Shown one piece after another: positions 15,350 through 24,166 of a stretch of 64,000 nt of DNA. The DNA comes from a virus. The position numbers and the translations under genes are program-made. Position 1 is the stretch's first letter, and each line of letters starts with the position of its first letter. The DNA lies in the IMG/VR virus record IMGVR_UViG_3300028045_002201, positions 1 through 64,000 of that record. One strand, 5' to 3'. The notes beneath the pieces were generated by a model, which saw only the letters and a list, made by a program, of their open reading frames with translations, was not told where the DNA came from and ran no database searches.

Positions 15350-16143
15350 GCGATATACTTACTCCAAAAGTCAATGTTGTCTAATATTGTTTGAGGATAG
15401 GTTTCGTCAACTGGGACCTTCGTAAGCGTTTGAACTTCGCCAGTCGAGAGCGTTCTGTCAAAAGGGTCTTGTTGTTTTGAAATTCTTTCTTTAATCTTTT
15501 CTTCATCCGTGAACTTGTTTTTCATAAATTCAGGATGTCCTGCATTATTGATCTTGTAAGCAATTCCTTCAGGATCGGTAAGATAACTAAAGTGCTTGCC
15601 ATCTGTATTTATGACACCAATGCCCTTGCGTTCATTTCGGAGTTTATAAATATTTTCATTCCGCTTTCTCAGTTCTCTGCCTGTAATGGCGTAAGAACAT
15701 CTCCATCCCTTATTTGCGTCTTTCTGGCCTCTTTGCAGATTAATCTTGTAGTAATAGCAATGCATCGCCAGCTTTACGAAACCATGCTCAGACGCAGCAT
15801 CGATGATCCTCGGAAGGTCTTTCTTGTTGTTAATTTCATCAAGGTCAGAACAAATCAGCACATCGTCATCATCGTAATCAAAGAATCTTAAAACACCATT
15901 CTTTTGAATGGTGTCATTCGGCCTATGAGCATTGGGTGAGAATTCATCTTCAATAAAACAAAACTCTACTTTTGGATTGTTTTCATGCTTGTTGCCTTTT
16001 AAATTTAAAGGCTTTGGCAAACAATGCAGCGACTGATTCGATTCAATAAGAAATATCTTATCTACCGTATCTATTTCTTCAGCAACCTTCAAATCAAGAA
16101 GGTCGTATTCATTAAAAAAAGGGGAACAACTATAAACTTTCAT
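15343..16143 (-). CDS. Glycosyltransferase family 17-like
   Basis: 266 residues from the ATG at 16143 (MKVYSCSPFFNEYDLLDLK), overlapping the previous stop as ATGA. GT17 features: FFNEYDLLDLK at the front, IFLIESNQS, and the acidic VLICSDLDEI site (about residue 97). GT17 includes beta-1,4-N-acetylglucosaminyltransferases; the bacterial and phage members have unknown acceptors. Confidence 0.82.
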   Translation of the reverse strand: MKVYSCSPFFNEYDLLDLKVAEEIDTVDKIFLIESNQSLHCLPKPLNLKGNKHENNPKVEFCFIEDEFSPNAHRPNDTIQKNGVLRFFDYDDDDVLICSDLDEINNKKDLPRIIDAASEHGFVKLAMHCYYYKINLQRGQKDANKGWRCSYAITGRELRKRNENIYKLRNERKGIGVINTDGKHFSYLTDPEGIAYKINNAGHPEFMKNKFTDEEKIKERISKQQDPFDRTLSTGEVQTLTKVPVDETYPQTILDNIDFWSKYIAW

Positions 16144-17282
16144 TTTGACCACCACCAAAAATTTCTATCTTTTTTATAACCAGGAAGTAATTCCATTACG
16201 GCTCTTTCAACTCCTCCCTCAAGGTCGTGACGACCTTTGTGAGCAGAAGCAATATCGTCTCCGCAAAGAACACCGTTCTTAGTTAGTTTGGGAAGCAACG
16301 TTTTAATTGTTTTTTTCACACTCTCATAGTCATGAGACGCATCAATGTGGCAAAATTTAACTGGTTTGTCTAATTTTTCCAGATAGTCAAAACAATCCAT
16401 TTGATGTACTTTTACATTCCCTTTTGTGTGCTTCTCTATATTCTCATCAAAAATTGCCTTTACATCTACTGAAGCTGCGACCTTGGCCGTAGGATGAAGC
16501 TTTCCTGTAACGTTGCCTTCGTCGATATTGCCCTTCCATGTATCGCAAGCATTAAAGGACATAGGCCATATTTTATTGGCAATTGCTGAACAACTCTTTC
16601 CTTTCCAGCAGCCGATTTCTATAAACAAGCCTTCGTCAGAAGTATCCAAAGCCATATTGACAACATTAATTAAAGACTTAACTTGATAGTCTGTATACTG
16701 ATTCTCCATGTTGTCCGTGCTTCTTTTAAGGATCGTTAGGCCGCTGCAATTTGCATGATGCTCTAATTGATCCCAATCATCATTAGAACTCAAAAACTCC
16801 TCAATAGCTGGTTTAAGTCCTTTAGCACCAGTGTTGTGACCACCAACAAGACCACAACTTTCTGTGTCGTGCATCACTATGTACTTAGTAACTTTGTTAT
16901 GATGAAGTTCAAGCTCTTTCTTTAAATGATCGTATGTGTGAAAAGAATCAATGAAAAGCAAATCTGTTTTTTCTATTTCTGTTTCTACTGAACTCTCATG
17001 TTTAAATTCAAACTCAGTTCCTTCTGAAAGTTCTCCAATTTGCCCTACGCTTCCTTTTGGATGAATGTCGTATGTTACAAATTTACTCGGCCTTGCGGCA
17101 AGCCAGCAAACCGTTGAAACTCCATGCCTTGCACCAAATTCAGTAACATGACTGCACTCTTTGGCAAGGGAAAGCATTCTTGGAAAATGAGCATTAATGT
17201 CAGAAGAGGTTTTCTCACATATTTTGTAAAGACCAGACAAAGTAGGGCTGTCGGATTCAAGATAGTCAATTAGTTGTTTCAT
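16140..17282 (-). CDS. Tandem two-domain methyltransferase
   Basis: 380 residues holding two Methyltransf_24-like domains. Domain 1 (about 1-190) has VTEFGARHGVSTVCWLA, FVTYDIHP and LLFIDSFHTYDHLK. Domain 2 (about 195-380) has LFIEIGCWKGKSCSAIA, FNACDTWKG and KFCHIDASHDYESVK. Each keeps a glycine-rich motif I, so both may be active. The fusion probably arose from duplication of a gene of the kind seen at 13489. It heads the coupled minus-strand set ending with the sulfotransferase. Confidence 0.85.
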   Translation of the reverse strand: MKQLIDYLESDSPTLSGLYKICEKTSSDINAHFPRMLSLAKECSHVTEFGARHGVSTVCWLAARPSKFVTYDIHPKGSVGQIGELSEGTEFEFKHESSVETEIEKTDLLFIDSFHTYDHLKKELELHHNKVTKYIVMHDTESCGLVGGHNTGAKGLKPAIEEFLSSNDDWDQLEHHANCSGLTILKRSTDNMENQYTDYQVKSLINVVNMALDTSDEGLFIEIGCWKGKSCSAIANKIWPMSFNACDTWKGNIDEGNVTGKLHPTAKVAASVDVKAIFDENIEKHTKGNVKVHQMDCFDYLEKLDKPVKFCHIDASHDYESVKKTIKTLLPKLTKNGVLCGDDIASAHKGRHDLEGGVERAVMELLPGYKKDRNFWWWSK

Positions 17283-17323
17283 TTTTTCTCCTCAATATTC
17301 TCTTGCTTGTTTTTCGACATATT

Positions 17324-18316
17324 TTAATTTCCTTTTGATACGTACTCTTTCATTCCGATTGAAGAAAAATAAGAATCTCCATAAATTCTAAAAGAGTCCT
17401 GAAGAGGTTGTTTTGCCTTGATTGCTTCTTTTAGATTCGTCTCAATCATGCCGTTACGACTCGAAATGTAATCGGCACGGCTCAAAATGCCCGCCTCAAC
17501 AGATTGAACAGTTTTAACCGAACCCCATTCGGGAAGTCCGTGGTGACTGGCGATCAGATGAAGAACTTCATTAACCCAATCTTGCGTCACAAAGCTATCG
17601 CCTTGAAGTTTCTTCTTCTCTTGAGACACAAGTTCCATGCCATAAAACAAATGACCAATAGTTCTCTCTGTTGTCAATGTTTCTGCGATACCCATATCGT
17701 TAAGATAATAAGTTTCAACTTTTCCAAGATCGTGAAGAATTGCTCCAGAAAACAACGCATCTCTATTTATAAAACTGTATCTCTTGCTTGCATCTGCAAT
17801 TGCTCTACATAGATCTAAAACTTCAGAAGTGTGAACAATTAGTCCGCCACCATAATTGTGGTGAACTTTCCCGGCTGCGGGGCAAGCTCTCAATTTTTCT
17901 ACGTCGAATGTCGAAAGACATTGCATGGTGAACTTGTGATGCTTATCATCGTCCCAAAAGCTAGAATCAGAAATAAGATTCAAAGCAGACCTCATCTCTT
18001 CTTCAGATGCTTTTTCAAATTCTAATATAGAGTGCTCTTCTTGCGGCAGCGTTTCTTTAGTGAGCCTGTGAAAGCCTCTGATGACGATGCTGCCCCGTTC
18101 GGCAAACTGGTCGTCATATCCTGTAATCTCAATAATGTCGCCCGTGTGAGGGAAAAGTGGCGACTCCTCAGCATTTGATGGTGCATTCCACATTAGAGAC
18201 TTGATATTTCCGACACATGTTTTTAAAGCATTTTGCCAAAAGTAATCGCCATTCTTTGTGGTTCTTTTTTCCTGCTCAATTACGAGAGCATAAATCGGTA
18301 CTGGTAATTGTGTCAT
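17324..18316 (-). CDS. YhaM-like 3'-5' exoribonuclease (OB plus HD domain)
   Basis: 330 residues. An N-terminal OB-fold (about 1-100, ending GSIVIRGFHRLT) is followed by an HD phosphohydrolase domain: HHNYGGGLIVHTSEVLDLC, GAILHDLGKVETYY (the HD pair), LIASHHGLPEWGS and a later SRADYISSRN Asp. This order is that of YhaM/CBF1, a metal-dependent RNase or DNase of Gram-positive bacteria. In a phage it could act in RNA turnover or DNA degradation. The ATG is preceded by TATAAATTCCTATT. Confidence 0.85.
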   Translation of the reverse strand: MTQLPVPIYALVIEQEKRTTKNGDYFWQNALKTCVGNIKSLMWNAPSNAEESPLFPHTGDIIEITGYDDQFAERGSIVIRGFHRLTKETLPQEEHSILEFEKASEEEMRSALNLISDSSFWDDDKHHKFTMQCLSTFDVEKLRACPAAGKVHHNYGGGLIVHTSEVLDLCRAIADASKRYSFINRDALFSGAILHDLGKVETYYLNDMGIAETLTTERTIGHLFYGMELVSQEKKKLQGDSFVTQDWVNEVLHLIASHHGLPEWGSVKTVQSVEAGILSRADYISSRNGMIETNLKEAIKAKQPLQDSFRIYGDSYFSSIGMKEYVSKGN

Positions 18317-18349
18317 AATAGGAATTTATACTATTTCGAGAATGTTGAA

Positions 18350-19780
18350 TCAAGATCGACTTGCCTTGTTTATTATTTCTGTTGTTGACATGCCTTCAAG
18401 CAATTCAACAAATCTAACGTCTTCCACCAAATCGGAGCCAATAACGACCTTGCCTTCCCAATCTCCACCTTTTACCAAAACATCAGGCATTATCTTTTTG
18501 ATCAATGCATATGGAGTTTTCTGGTCAAAGGAAACGACAAAATCAACACATTCTAACGCTGCCAGCATCTTTACTCTATCTTCTAGAGGAATTATTGGCC
18601 GCTTGTCACCTTTTATTCTTTTAATGCTATCATCAGAATTAATGCCAACAACTAACTTGTCGCCAAACGATTTAGCTTCTTCCAAAACTTTTAAATGACC
18701 TGAATGTAATAGATCATAACACCCATTTGTAAAAACAAGTTTATAATCTCTTTCTTGAGGAGGCATTGTCAATTTATCTGTACTCATAAGTATATCCGAT
18801 GGTTTAATAGGCTTGTTGTGAGAGTTTTGCACATAAATTGCACCAGCCTCATAAGCAATCTCACATGCATCAATTATATCCATCCCAACAGAAAGAGCCA
18901 TGGCAAGGAAGGCGGCGAAGCAATCCCCTGCCCCAATTACAGATTTAGCCTTGATGCTATCCCCCGATCTGTAATTAAAGTGCTTCCCGCCAACCTTACC
19001 GTATACTCCGTCGCCCCCATTTGTAACAACGACAGCCATGCAACCGATTTTAGCTTGAAAATAATTGCACTGCTCTATCGGGTCTTCAAGCCCAGAAAGC
19101 TTTTTGGCTTCAAGAAAGTTAGGCTTAAACACAGTACATCCACGCCACTTCTCAACCGGCCCATTTTTTGGGTCTACGATTGTTATAGTGTTTCCATCAG
19201 TGAGTGATGGCCAATCGACAAAAGTACCGTGAGAGTCTTCCTCGAAAATGCCTTTTCCATAATCTGAAAAGATTGCGACATCAAAACTTGATTTAAGCCA
19301 CTCTGTTTGAAGTCGATCCCTAGCTTTTATAAAGTGTTCAGATGAAAGTCCATAATTTTCCTTTTCAACATCAAGCCTGCATAGGGGGAAATCTCTTTGA
19401 TAAAACCTGTTTTTTGTTGGTATTTTTTGACCGTATGATTCTTCAATATTCACAGATTCGTAAAAATTGACTTGGTTTTCATGCTGAAAACCAAGTCCCC
19501 AACTCTCAGAATTGAAAACTTTTAATGCCAAATCGTCAACATATCCCAAAAGTTCAACTCTTACAGGGAAGTGTTTAAATTGGGAGACAACATTGGCAGC
19601 ACCACCAGGAACTGACTTTTCTGGCGATTCCCCTTCCATCAGCATCACAGGAATAGGGAATTCAGGACTGACTCGGTTTGCGCCAACTCTAAAATAGTTG
19701 TCAATCATGCAATCGCCAATAACTCCTATTCTTGGCGATTGCGTTTTGATGTTTTCTAAAAAAGTATTAAACTTATTCAT
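18350..19780 (-). CDS. hldE: Bifunctional heptose-7-phosphate kinase / heptose-1-phosphate adenylyltransferase
   Basis: 476 residues, full length for HldE (RfaE). The PfkB-type kinase domain (about 1-330) has GVIGDCMIDNYF, VPGGAANVVSQF, DYGKGIFEE and the catalytic VIGAGDCFAAFLAMAL. The nucleotidyltransferase domain (about 345-476) has VFTNGCYDLLHSGHLKVLEE, including HSGH in place of the HxGH motif. HldE makes ADP-heptose precursors for the LPS core. With the neighbouring glycosyltransferases it could feed a heptose glycan on virion or host surface; the single-gene pathway still needs GmhA and GmhB from the host. Confidence 0.93.
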   Translation of the reverse strand: MNKFNTFLENIKTQSPRIGVIGDCMIDNYFRVGANRVSPEFPIPVMLMEGESPEKSVPGGAANVVSQFKHFPVRVELLGYVDDLALKVFNSESWGLGFQHENQVNFYESVNIEESYGQKIPTKNRFYQRDFPLCRLDVEKENYGLSSEHFIKARDRLQTEWLKSSFDVAIFSDYGKGIFEEDSHGTFVDWPSLTDGNTITIVDPKNGPVEKWRGCTVFKPNFLEAKKLSGLEDPIEQCNYFQAKIGCMAVVVTNGGDGVYGKVGGKHFNYRSGDSIKAKSVIGAGDCFAAFLAMALSVGMDIIDACEIAYEAGAIYVQNSHNKPIKPSDILMSTDKLTMPPQERDYKLVFTNGCYDLLHSGHLKVLEEAKSFGDKLVVGINSDDSIKRIKGDKRPIIPLEDRVKMLAALECVDFVVSFDQKTPYALIKKIMPDVLVKGGDWEGKVVIGSDLVEDVRFVELLEGMSTTEIINKASRS

Positions 19781-19819
19781 GACGCAATAATAGAGTTACC
19801 TTTTTACAAATTATAAAAA

Positions 19820-19855
19820 AAACGGGTGATCTATCGTAACTTAGATCACCCGTTT
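19820..19855 (-). terminator. Strong intrinsic terminator
   Basis: 14-bp perfect stem AAACGGGTGATCTA / TAGATCACCCGTTT with an 8-nt loop. On the minus strand it is followed by a T-run and lies 70 nt after the stop of the 19925 gene, ending that transcript before hldE. The remaining sequence of this gap shows nothing else. Confidence 0.85.
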
Positions 19856-19924
19856 ATTAAGGAGAAATTGACCCAGTAAACATCAGGTCAACCAACACAA
19901 TGGCGTTTGTGCAATCTAAAGTAG

Positions 19925-20206
19925 TTACTTCAAAGTTTTTTTAAAATGATTTTCACAAGATTTTATTGCAGGGTTCTTCTTACGATGTCTTGAGATAATG
20001 CGTTCAGAAAAAGTTTTAGAATTTCTTCCCTGAAATTCTTCAATCACAATCGCATAGTAAGCATCGGGCATTGCGCCGTTCCCTAAAAAAATATGAGAAT
20101 GGATGACTTTGTAGCAATTACACTTGCTTTCCCATATCCTTCGGTCGGATACGTCAGTGCGATCCTTTTTACATCGTTTTTTCCAGACAAGACTATTATT
20201 CCCCAT
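19925..20206 (-). CDS. Hypothetical basic protein
   Basis: 93 residues if it starts at the ATG at 20206 (MGNNSLVWKKRCKKDRT), inside the end of guaC. It is basic and has two cysteines close together (CNCYKV) but no full zinc site. A central segment (DAYYAIVIEEFQGRNSKTF) could form strands. No family recognised. Last gene before the strong terminator. Confidence 0.6.
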   Translation of the reverse strand: MGNNSLVWKKRCKKDRTDVSDRRIWESKCNCYKVIHSHIFLGNGAMPDAYYAIVIEEFQGRNSKTFSERIISRHRKKNPAIKSCENHFKKTLK

Positions 20207-21260
20207 ACACTGTATTATGCGTCCTTGCACACCTTACAAAAGTTGTACACTTGCTAAGATCTTTTAATCTGGTTGCCCCAACATAAGAACAAGCACTTCT
20301 TATGCCGCCTTCGATATTTTGGATAACATTCTGAACAGGGCCTTTATATGGTATTTTCACGACTTTTCCCTCTGCTGCACGATGGCTTGCCATGCCCCCT
20401 GAATATTTGTCCATAGCGGTTTCACTGCTCATCCCATAAAAAATTAATGCTTCTTTTATATCTGGTCCAGCATCTGAATATTCCCATTCGCCTTCACATT
20501 CCTCTGTGCCAGACAACATCCCACCAAGCATTGCGAAATCTGCACCTGCTCCAAAAGCTTTTGCAATGTCGCCAGAGGTAGTGCATCCTCCATCGGCGCA
20601 AACCAGTCCTCCAAGTCCATGTGCAGCATCGGCACACTCAATGATTGCAGACAACTGCGGGTAGCCAACGCCAGCAACAATGCGAGTTTCACAAACACTG
20701 CCCGGTCCAATTCCCACTTTAACAATGTCTGCACCCGCAAATAAAAGTTCTTGTACCATTTCAGGAGTGCAAACATTTCCAACCATCAAATCGATGGCTG
20801 GGTATTGCTCTCTAAACCTTTTAACTTTGTCAACGAAAGCTGCACTGTACCCGTTCGCCACATCTATACAAACATGCTGTAGCCTTTCTCCACAGCCCGT
20901 GCCTTGAAAAAAGACACGTTCGAATTTGGCCATGTCTGAGTCAACAATTCCAAGTGTGTACCATGCGTGATTGATAACTTCATCTGATTCATTTTTGAAA
21001 AAATCAATTAATTCAGATGTTTTATAATGCTTATGAAGACAAACGTCCATTCCATGTTTTGCGAATTCTCTGGCCATATCCATAGTGCCAACGGTGTCCA
21101 TGTTGGCTGCGAATATTGGAAATCCGTCATACCAATTTTTTGAATTCTTATATTGATAAGTTCTCTTTATGACAACATTTGAACGACTTGCTGTCTCGGA
21201 TCTCTTTGGCCGAATTAGAACGTCACAAAAATCAAGCTTAATGCCGTCTTCAATTTTCAT
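20196..21260 (-). CDS. guaC: GMP reductase (IMPDH/GMPR family)
   Basis: 354 residues, the length of GuaC. FDCV-like start (KLDFCDVLIRPKRS), AANMDTVGTMDMA, the catalytic loop VGIGPGSVCETRIVAGVGYP with the active cysteine, and a flap region ending YSGGMASHRAAEGK are all present. There is no CBS domain insert, which favours GMP reductase over IMP dehydrogenase. It would turn GMP to IMP with NADPH and so redirect purines. Rare in phages. Sits upstream in the minus-strand run with folA and thyA. Confidence 0.88.
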   Translation of the reverse strand: MKIEDGIKLDFCDVLIRPKRSETASRSNVVIKRTYQYKNSKNWYDGFPIFAANMDTVGTMDMAREFAKHGMDVCLHKHYKTSELIDFFKNESDEVINHAWYTLGIVDSDMAKFERVFFQGTGCGERLQHVCIDVANGYSAAFVDKVKRFREQYPAIDLMVGNVCTPEMVQELLFAGADIVKVGIGPGSVCETRIVAGVGYPQLSAIIECADAAHGLGGLVCADGGCTTSGDIAKAFGAGADFAMLGGMLSGTEECEGEWEYSDAGPDIKEALIFYGMSSETAMDKYSGGMASHRAAEGKVVKIPYKGPVQNVIQNIEGGIRSACSYVGATRLKDLSKCTTFVRCARTHNTVYGE

Positions 21261-21278
21261 TTTATAAATCCGTCTTTA

Positions 21279-21572
21279 CTACCAATCTTTTTTATACTCA
21301 AAACCCTGAATGTAGCTGTCTTCCTCTTTCTCCGAAGGGATCAATGACCATTTTCCTTCATCGTCTCCATCTGCTTTGTTCTCTTCAAAACTTGTTGTAT
21401 ATTTTTGCTCTATATCTTTAATGGGCAAATCAGGTTGAGGATCATATGACCTTATCAAAAACCCACCTGCAAATCCTGCAAGTAAACCAATAAGTAAAAC
21501 ATTTAAAATTTCTGAGTGAATTAGGCTCTTGCCGTTCTCACTCTTTTCCGTTTTTTCCGACTCTTTTGTCAT
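21279..21572 (-). CDS. Small single-span membrane protein
   Basis: 97 residues if started at MTKESEKTEKSENG (21572); an upstream ATG at 21593 is also possible, and both overlap the folA end. Polar charged head, one transmembrane helix (ILNVLLIGLLAGFAGGFLI) and an acidic polar tail. No signal peptidase site. Function unknown. Confidence 0.6.
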   Translation of the reverse strand: MTKESEKTEKSENGKSLIHSEILNVLLIGLLAGFAGGFLIRSYDPQPDLPIKDIEQKYTTSFEENKADGDDEGKWSLIPSEKEEDSYIQGFEYKKDW

Positions 21573-22083
21573 TTTCTGCCAATTCCTTTTCATAGTTTAA
21601 AATTAAGAAGTAGTTATGATCCTCTACATTTGAAATTTTCCATTTTTTATCTAATTCAGGAAAAAAAGTATCACCTTTATGGCACTTAGCTTTGATTAAA
21701 CTCACGATTACCGAGTCAACCAAATCGTTCTCAAGTACATACCGATACAATTGCCCGCCACCAATTATGTAAATATCTTTATCTGGCCAAAGATCTTTTG
21801 AATAACCTAAAGCAGATTCAACAGATTCTGTTGAAATAAATGAATCATCTTGATGCATTGACTTTGGAAACTCTAAGCCTGTCGCATTAGAGGTGACAAC
21901 AATGTTCTGCCTGTTTGGAAGAGGCTTTTTAGGAAGGCTATCCCAAGTTTTTCTTCCCATTACAACAACGTGATCCGTGGTTAATCTCTTAAAGTTTTTA
22001 AGATCTTCAGGAACGCTCCAAGGAATCTTTCCTTCATTTCCGATGACTCTGTTTTCATCGTGTGCAACAATTAATTTAATCAT
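21538..22083 (-). CDS. folA: Dihydrofolate reductase
   Basis: 181 residues. IVAHDENRVIGNEGKIPWSV is the DHFR N-terminus with the active-site loop, VVMGRKTWDSLP the NADPH site, and YIIGGGQLYRYVLE the GG-x-x-(L/I)Y motif. It reduces dihydrofolate made by thymidylate synthase. It overlaps thyA by 4 nt (ATGA), so the two are co-translated. Confidence 0.95.
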   Translation of the reverse strand: MIKLIVAHDENRVIGNEGKIPWSVPEDLKNFKRLTTDHVVVMGRKTWDSLPKKPLPNRQNIVVTSNATGLEFPKSMHQDDSFISTESVESALGYSKDLWPDKDIYIIGGGQLYRYVLENDLVDSVIVSLIKAKCHKGDTFFPELDKKWKISNVEDHNYFLILNYEKELAENDKRVGKNGKE

Positions 22084-22952
22084 ACTGCAACTTCGAACTT
22101 TATTTCTGGCTCAGGGTTATAATCTTCTAAGACGAAATCAGAAGGCTTGTAGTCTTCAATTGAATTGGCTGTGGCGAAGATTTTCAAAACGGGAGAATCA
22201 GGCTTGCCTCTAGAAAGATATTCCTCAACAGCTTCTATCTGATTGACATAGATGTGACTGTCTGCTGTCGTATGAATAAACTCGTAAGGCTCTAAATCCG
22301 CTTGTTGGGCAAGCATATAAATCAAAGCACTATAGAATGCTATGTTAAAAGGAACACCAACAGGGAAATCACAAGAGCGTTGCGTAAGCATACCGCTAAG
22401 TTTGCCATCATGCGTATAACACTGGAAAGTGTAATGACAAGGAGGCAATCTCATTTGATGCATCATCTTAGGATTCCATAGGGAGAAGAGAATCCTTCTA
22501 TCATTTGGATTATTTTTTAAAAGATCAACCATGTAAGCAAGTTGATCAAAACCACCTTCTCCATAAAGTGGATTAGCATTAACTTCGCTTGAGCCGTTTC
22601 CATAGTGTCCACCAAAATGCCTAAGCTGGAAGCCATACAAGGGACCAAACGCACCGTCTACAAATCCATTTTCTTCTTCGAACTCTTTGTCCAGCCAAGG
22701 AGTCCAAAACCCACAACCTAGATCTTTCAAATCTTGGTTTAAAGTGCTACCGGACAAAAACCAAAGAAGCTCGCCAACCATTGATTTATGGCGAATTTTT
22801 CGTCTGGTCAAAAGAGGAAATCTCTCATCAATCCTATAGCGAGATTGCATTCCAAAAAGAGAAATAGTATCAACGCCTGTGCGATTTGTCTTTCTTATTC
22901 CGTGTTTTAGAATCTTTTCCAAAGCATCGTCATAATCTTGCATCAAATACAT
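22080..22952 (-). CDS. thyA: Thymidylate synthase
   Basis: 290 residues. RTGVDTISLFGMQSRY, the catalytic loop MRLPPCHYTFQCY with the nucleophilic Cys, QRSCDFPVGVPFNIAFYS and HIYVNQIEAVEEYL are all intact. It makes dTMP from dUMP for phage DNA synthesis. No intron is present, unlike T4 td. It forms an operon with folA downstream. Confidence 0.96.
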   Translation of the reverse strand: MYLMQDYDDALEKILKHGIRKTNRTGVDTISLFGMQSRYRIDERFPLLTRRKIRHKSMVGELLWFLSGSTLNQDLKDLGCGFWTPWLDKEFEEENGFVDGAFGPLYGFQLRHFGGHYGNGSSEVNANPLYGEGGFDQLAYMVDLLKNNPNDRRILFSLWNPKMMHQMRLPPCHYTFQCYTHDGKLSGMLTQRSCDFPVGVPFNIAFYSALIYMLAQQADLEPYEFIHTTADSHIYVNQIEAVEEYLSRGKPDSPVLKIFATANSIEDYKPSDFVLEDYNPEPEIKFEVAV

Positions 22953-22961
22953 TTAAGTTCT

Positions 22962-23120
22962 CTAAGGCTTTACTTTTGATAATCTGTCTTTTATTTTTTC
23001 CAAAAGAGGCTCTTCACTCTCGTCGTAATCACGCACGAGTGCCAAACCACCAAGAGCCTTCTTTAAAAAATCAATTTCTTCAGATCGAAGCATGACAGGG
23101 TAAACCATTACATTTTTCAT
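22962..23120 (-). CDS. Hypothetical small protein
   Basis: 52 residues from the ATG at 23120 (MKNVMVYPVMLRSEEIDFL), directly after the parvulin stop. An amphipathic helix (SEEIDFLKKALGGLALV) and a charged tail are visible. No family recognised. Between ppiC-like and thyA on the same strand. Confidence 0.62.
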   Translation of the reverse strand: MKNVMVYPVMLRSEEIDFLKKALGGLALVRDYDESEEPLLEKIKDRLSKVKP

Positions 23121-23121
23121 T

Positions 23122-23397
23122 TCAATCTCTGGCTGTGACTTGTAGCAGATGATAACCAAACTGCGTCTTCACTGGTCCTTGCACTTCGTTCAGGGGGCAG
23201 CTAAATACAACTTGATCAAACTCAGGAACCATTCTTCCTCTTCCAAAAGATCCTAGCCCACCACCAGTTTGACCTGATGGGCATTTTGAATAATCTTTGG
23301 CGGCTTGTCCAAAATCCGACCCAGATTCAATCTCTTTTTTCAGTTCTAAACATCGTGCCTCTGAGTCTACCAAAATATGTCTTGCAGTCGCTTGCAT
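23122..23397 (-). CDS. Parvulin-type peptidyl-prolyl isomerase
   Basis: 91 residues, the length of a stand-alone PpiC. ARHILVDSEARCLELKKEI, SKCPSGQTGGGLGSFGRGRM, VPEFDQVVF and GPVKTQFGYHLL give the full rotamase signature. No signal peptide, so cytoplasmic. In a phage it could help fold virion proteins; that is inference. Confidence 0.92.
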   Translation of the reverse strand: MQATARHILVDSEARCLELKKEIESGSDFGQAAKDYSKCPSGQTGGGLGSFGRGRMVPEFDQVVFSCPLNEVQGPVKTQFGYHLLQVTARD

Positions 23398-23427
23398 CTT
23401 AATTCTCTCTAAAGTTTAAAAAAAAAG

Positions 23428-23481
23428 ACGCCCCAGAGGATTCGAACCCCAAAGCCCAGCATCTTGTGCTTGCTAGAGCGT
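23428..23481 (-). ncRNA. tRNA-like T-arm element 1
   Basis: On the minus strand GGGGTTCGAATCCTC forms a T-arm with the standard TTCGAAT loop, followed by GGGGCGTC and a T-run. A 5' partner ACGCTCT pairs with GGGGCGT (two G-U), and CTAGCA pairs with TGCTGG around a 9-nt loop, leaving no room for a D-arm. I could not find a normal cloverleaf in the 23398-23722 gap. Candidate degenerate tRNA or tRNA-like RNA, sitting just upstream of the parvulin gene. The rest of the gap is AT-rich with no ORF. Confidence 0.35.
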
Positions 23482-23722
23482 TATGGGAATAATCGTTTTT
23501 CAAATGAATTGCTTCAAATGAAAGTTCGGCTTCCCAAACCGCTGACATTGTAGTGTCAGGTTTTCTAATATAATTATTTTTAACTTAAGTAATATTTAAA
23601 ATCTTCTTTATAATTAATAAGCAAAAACAGTCTCCTGCCCTTTGGCAAGGATACTAGATCAGTGTTCCTGCGACGGTAATAATATAGTAATCAATCAGAA
23701 TAATCAATGCCGAATTGAAAAA

Positions 23723-24121
23723 TTACATGGGTGACTGAGAATCCAAGCCTTGCAGAAGTGCGGTGTTCAACTGATCAACAGGAATCGTATAAACTTTGTT
23801 ATCTGGATCTTCATAAGCACTGACTCTGATTTGCTTTCCATCATCGTCTTTTTTAAACTTTTTCTTTGTTGTATCACTTGTATCGTTCATCATCTGGATT
23901 TTAGCATGGGTTATATTTCCATCAGAATCACGATCATACCCTAAAATTTTATATCCAGATAGGTTATATGAATTTCCACCTATAGAAAACTGAGAAATAG
24001 TCTGCGGACTGTCTGCAACTAGTTCAGGGGGTATTCCTAGCTCGTCTTCAATTTGGTTTAAATAATCTATTTTTTGTTTTTGATATTCCAAAAAATCTCT
24101 AAATGATAAATTGTTGTTCAT
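23723..24121 (-). CDS. Hypothetical protein with FRDFLE tag
   Basis: 132 residues: MNNNLSFRDFLEYQKQK, an acidic helix, then a beta-rich region (residues 45-110: FSIGGNSYNLSGYKILGYD). The head fits the aromatic-x-x-aromatic-[LI]-E tag with Phe in place of Trp. TATATAAGGC directly precedes the ATG. Divergent from the next gene. Confidence 0.72.
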   Translation of the reverse strand: MNNNLSFRDFLEYQKQKIDYLNQIEDELGIPPELVADSPQTISQFSIGGNSYNLSGYKILGYDRDSDGNITHAKIQMMNDTSDTTKKKFKKDDDGKQIRVSAYEDPDNKVYTIPVDQLNTALLQGLDSQSPM

Positions 24122-24124
24122 GCC

Positions 24125-24131
24125 TTATATA
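24125..24131 (-). promoter_or_regulatory. TATATAA box before tagged gene
   Basis: TATATAA ends 3 nt before the ATG at 24121. The following AGG is too close to the start to be an efficient ribosome site. Part of the late-type set. Confidence 0.4.
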
Positions 24132-24166
24132 CTCTATGAGTAGATCTTTTTTTGAGAAACATTAAT

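Noticed and set aside
16140-17282. Two methyltransferase genes fused by a sequencing error
   Set aside because: One open frame crosses both domains with a natural linker, and no stop or start pair lies between them.
23398-23722. tmRNA
   Set aside because: No 5' partner for the GGGGCGTC end at the right distance, and no tag reading frame recognised.
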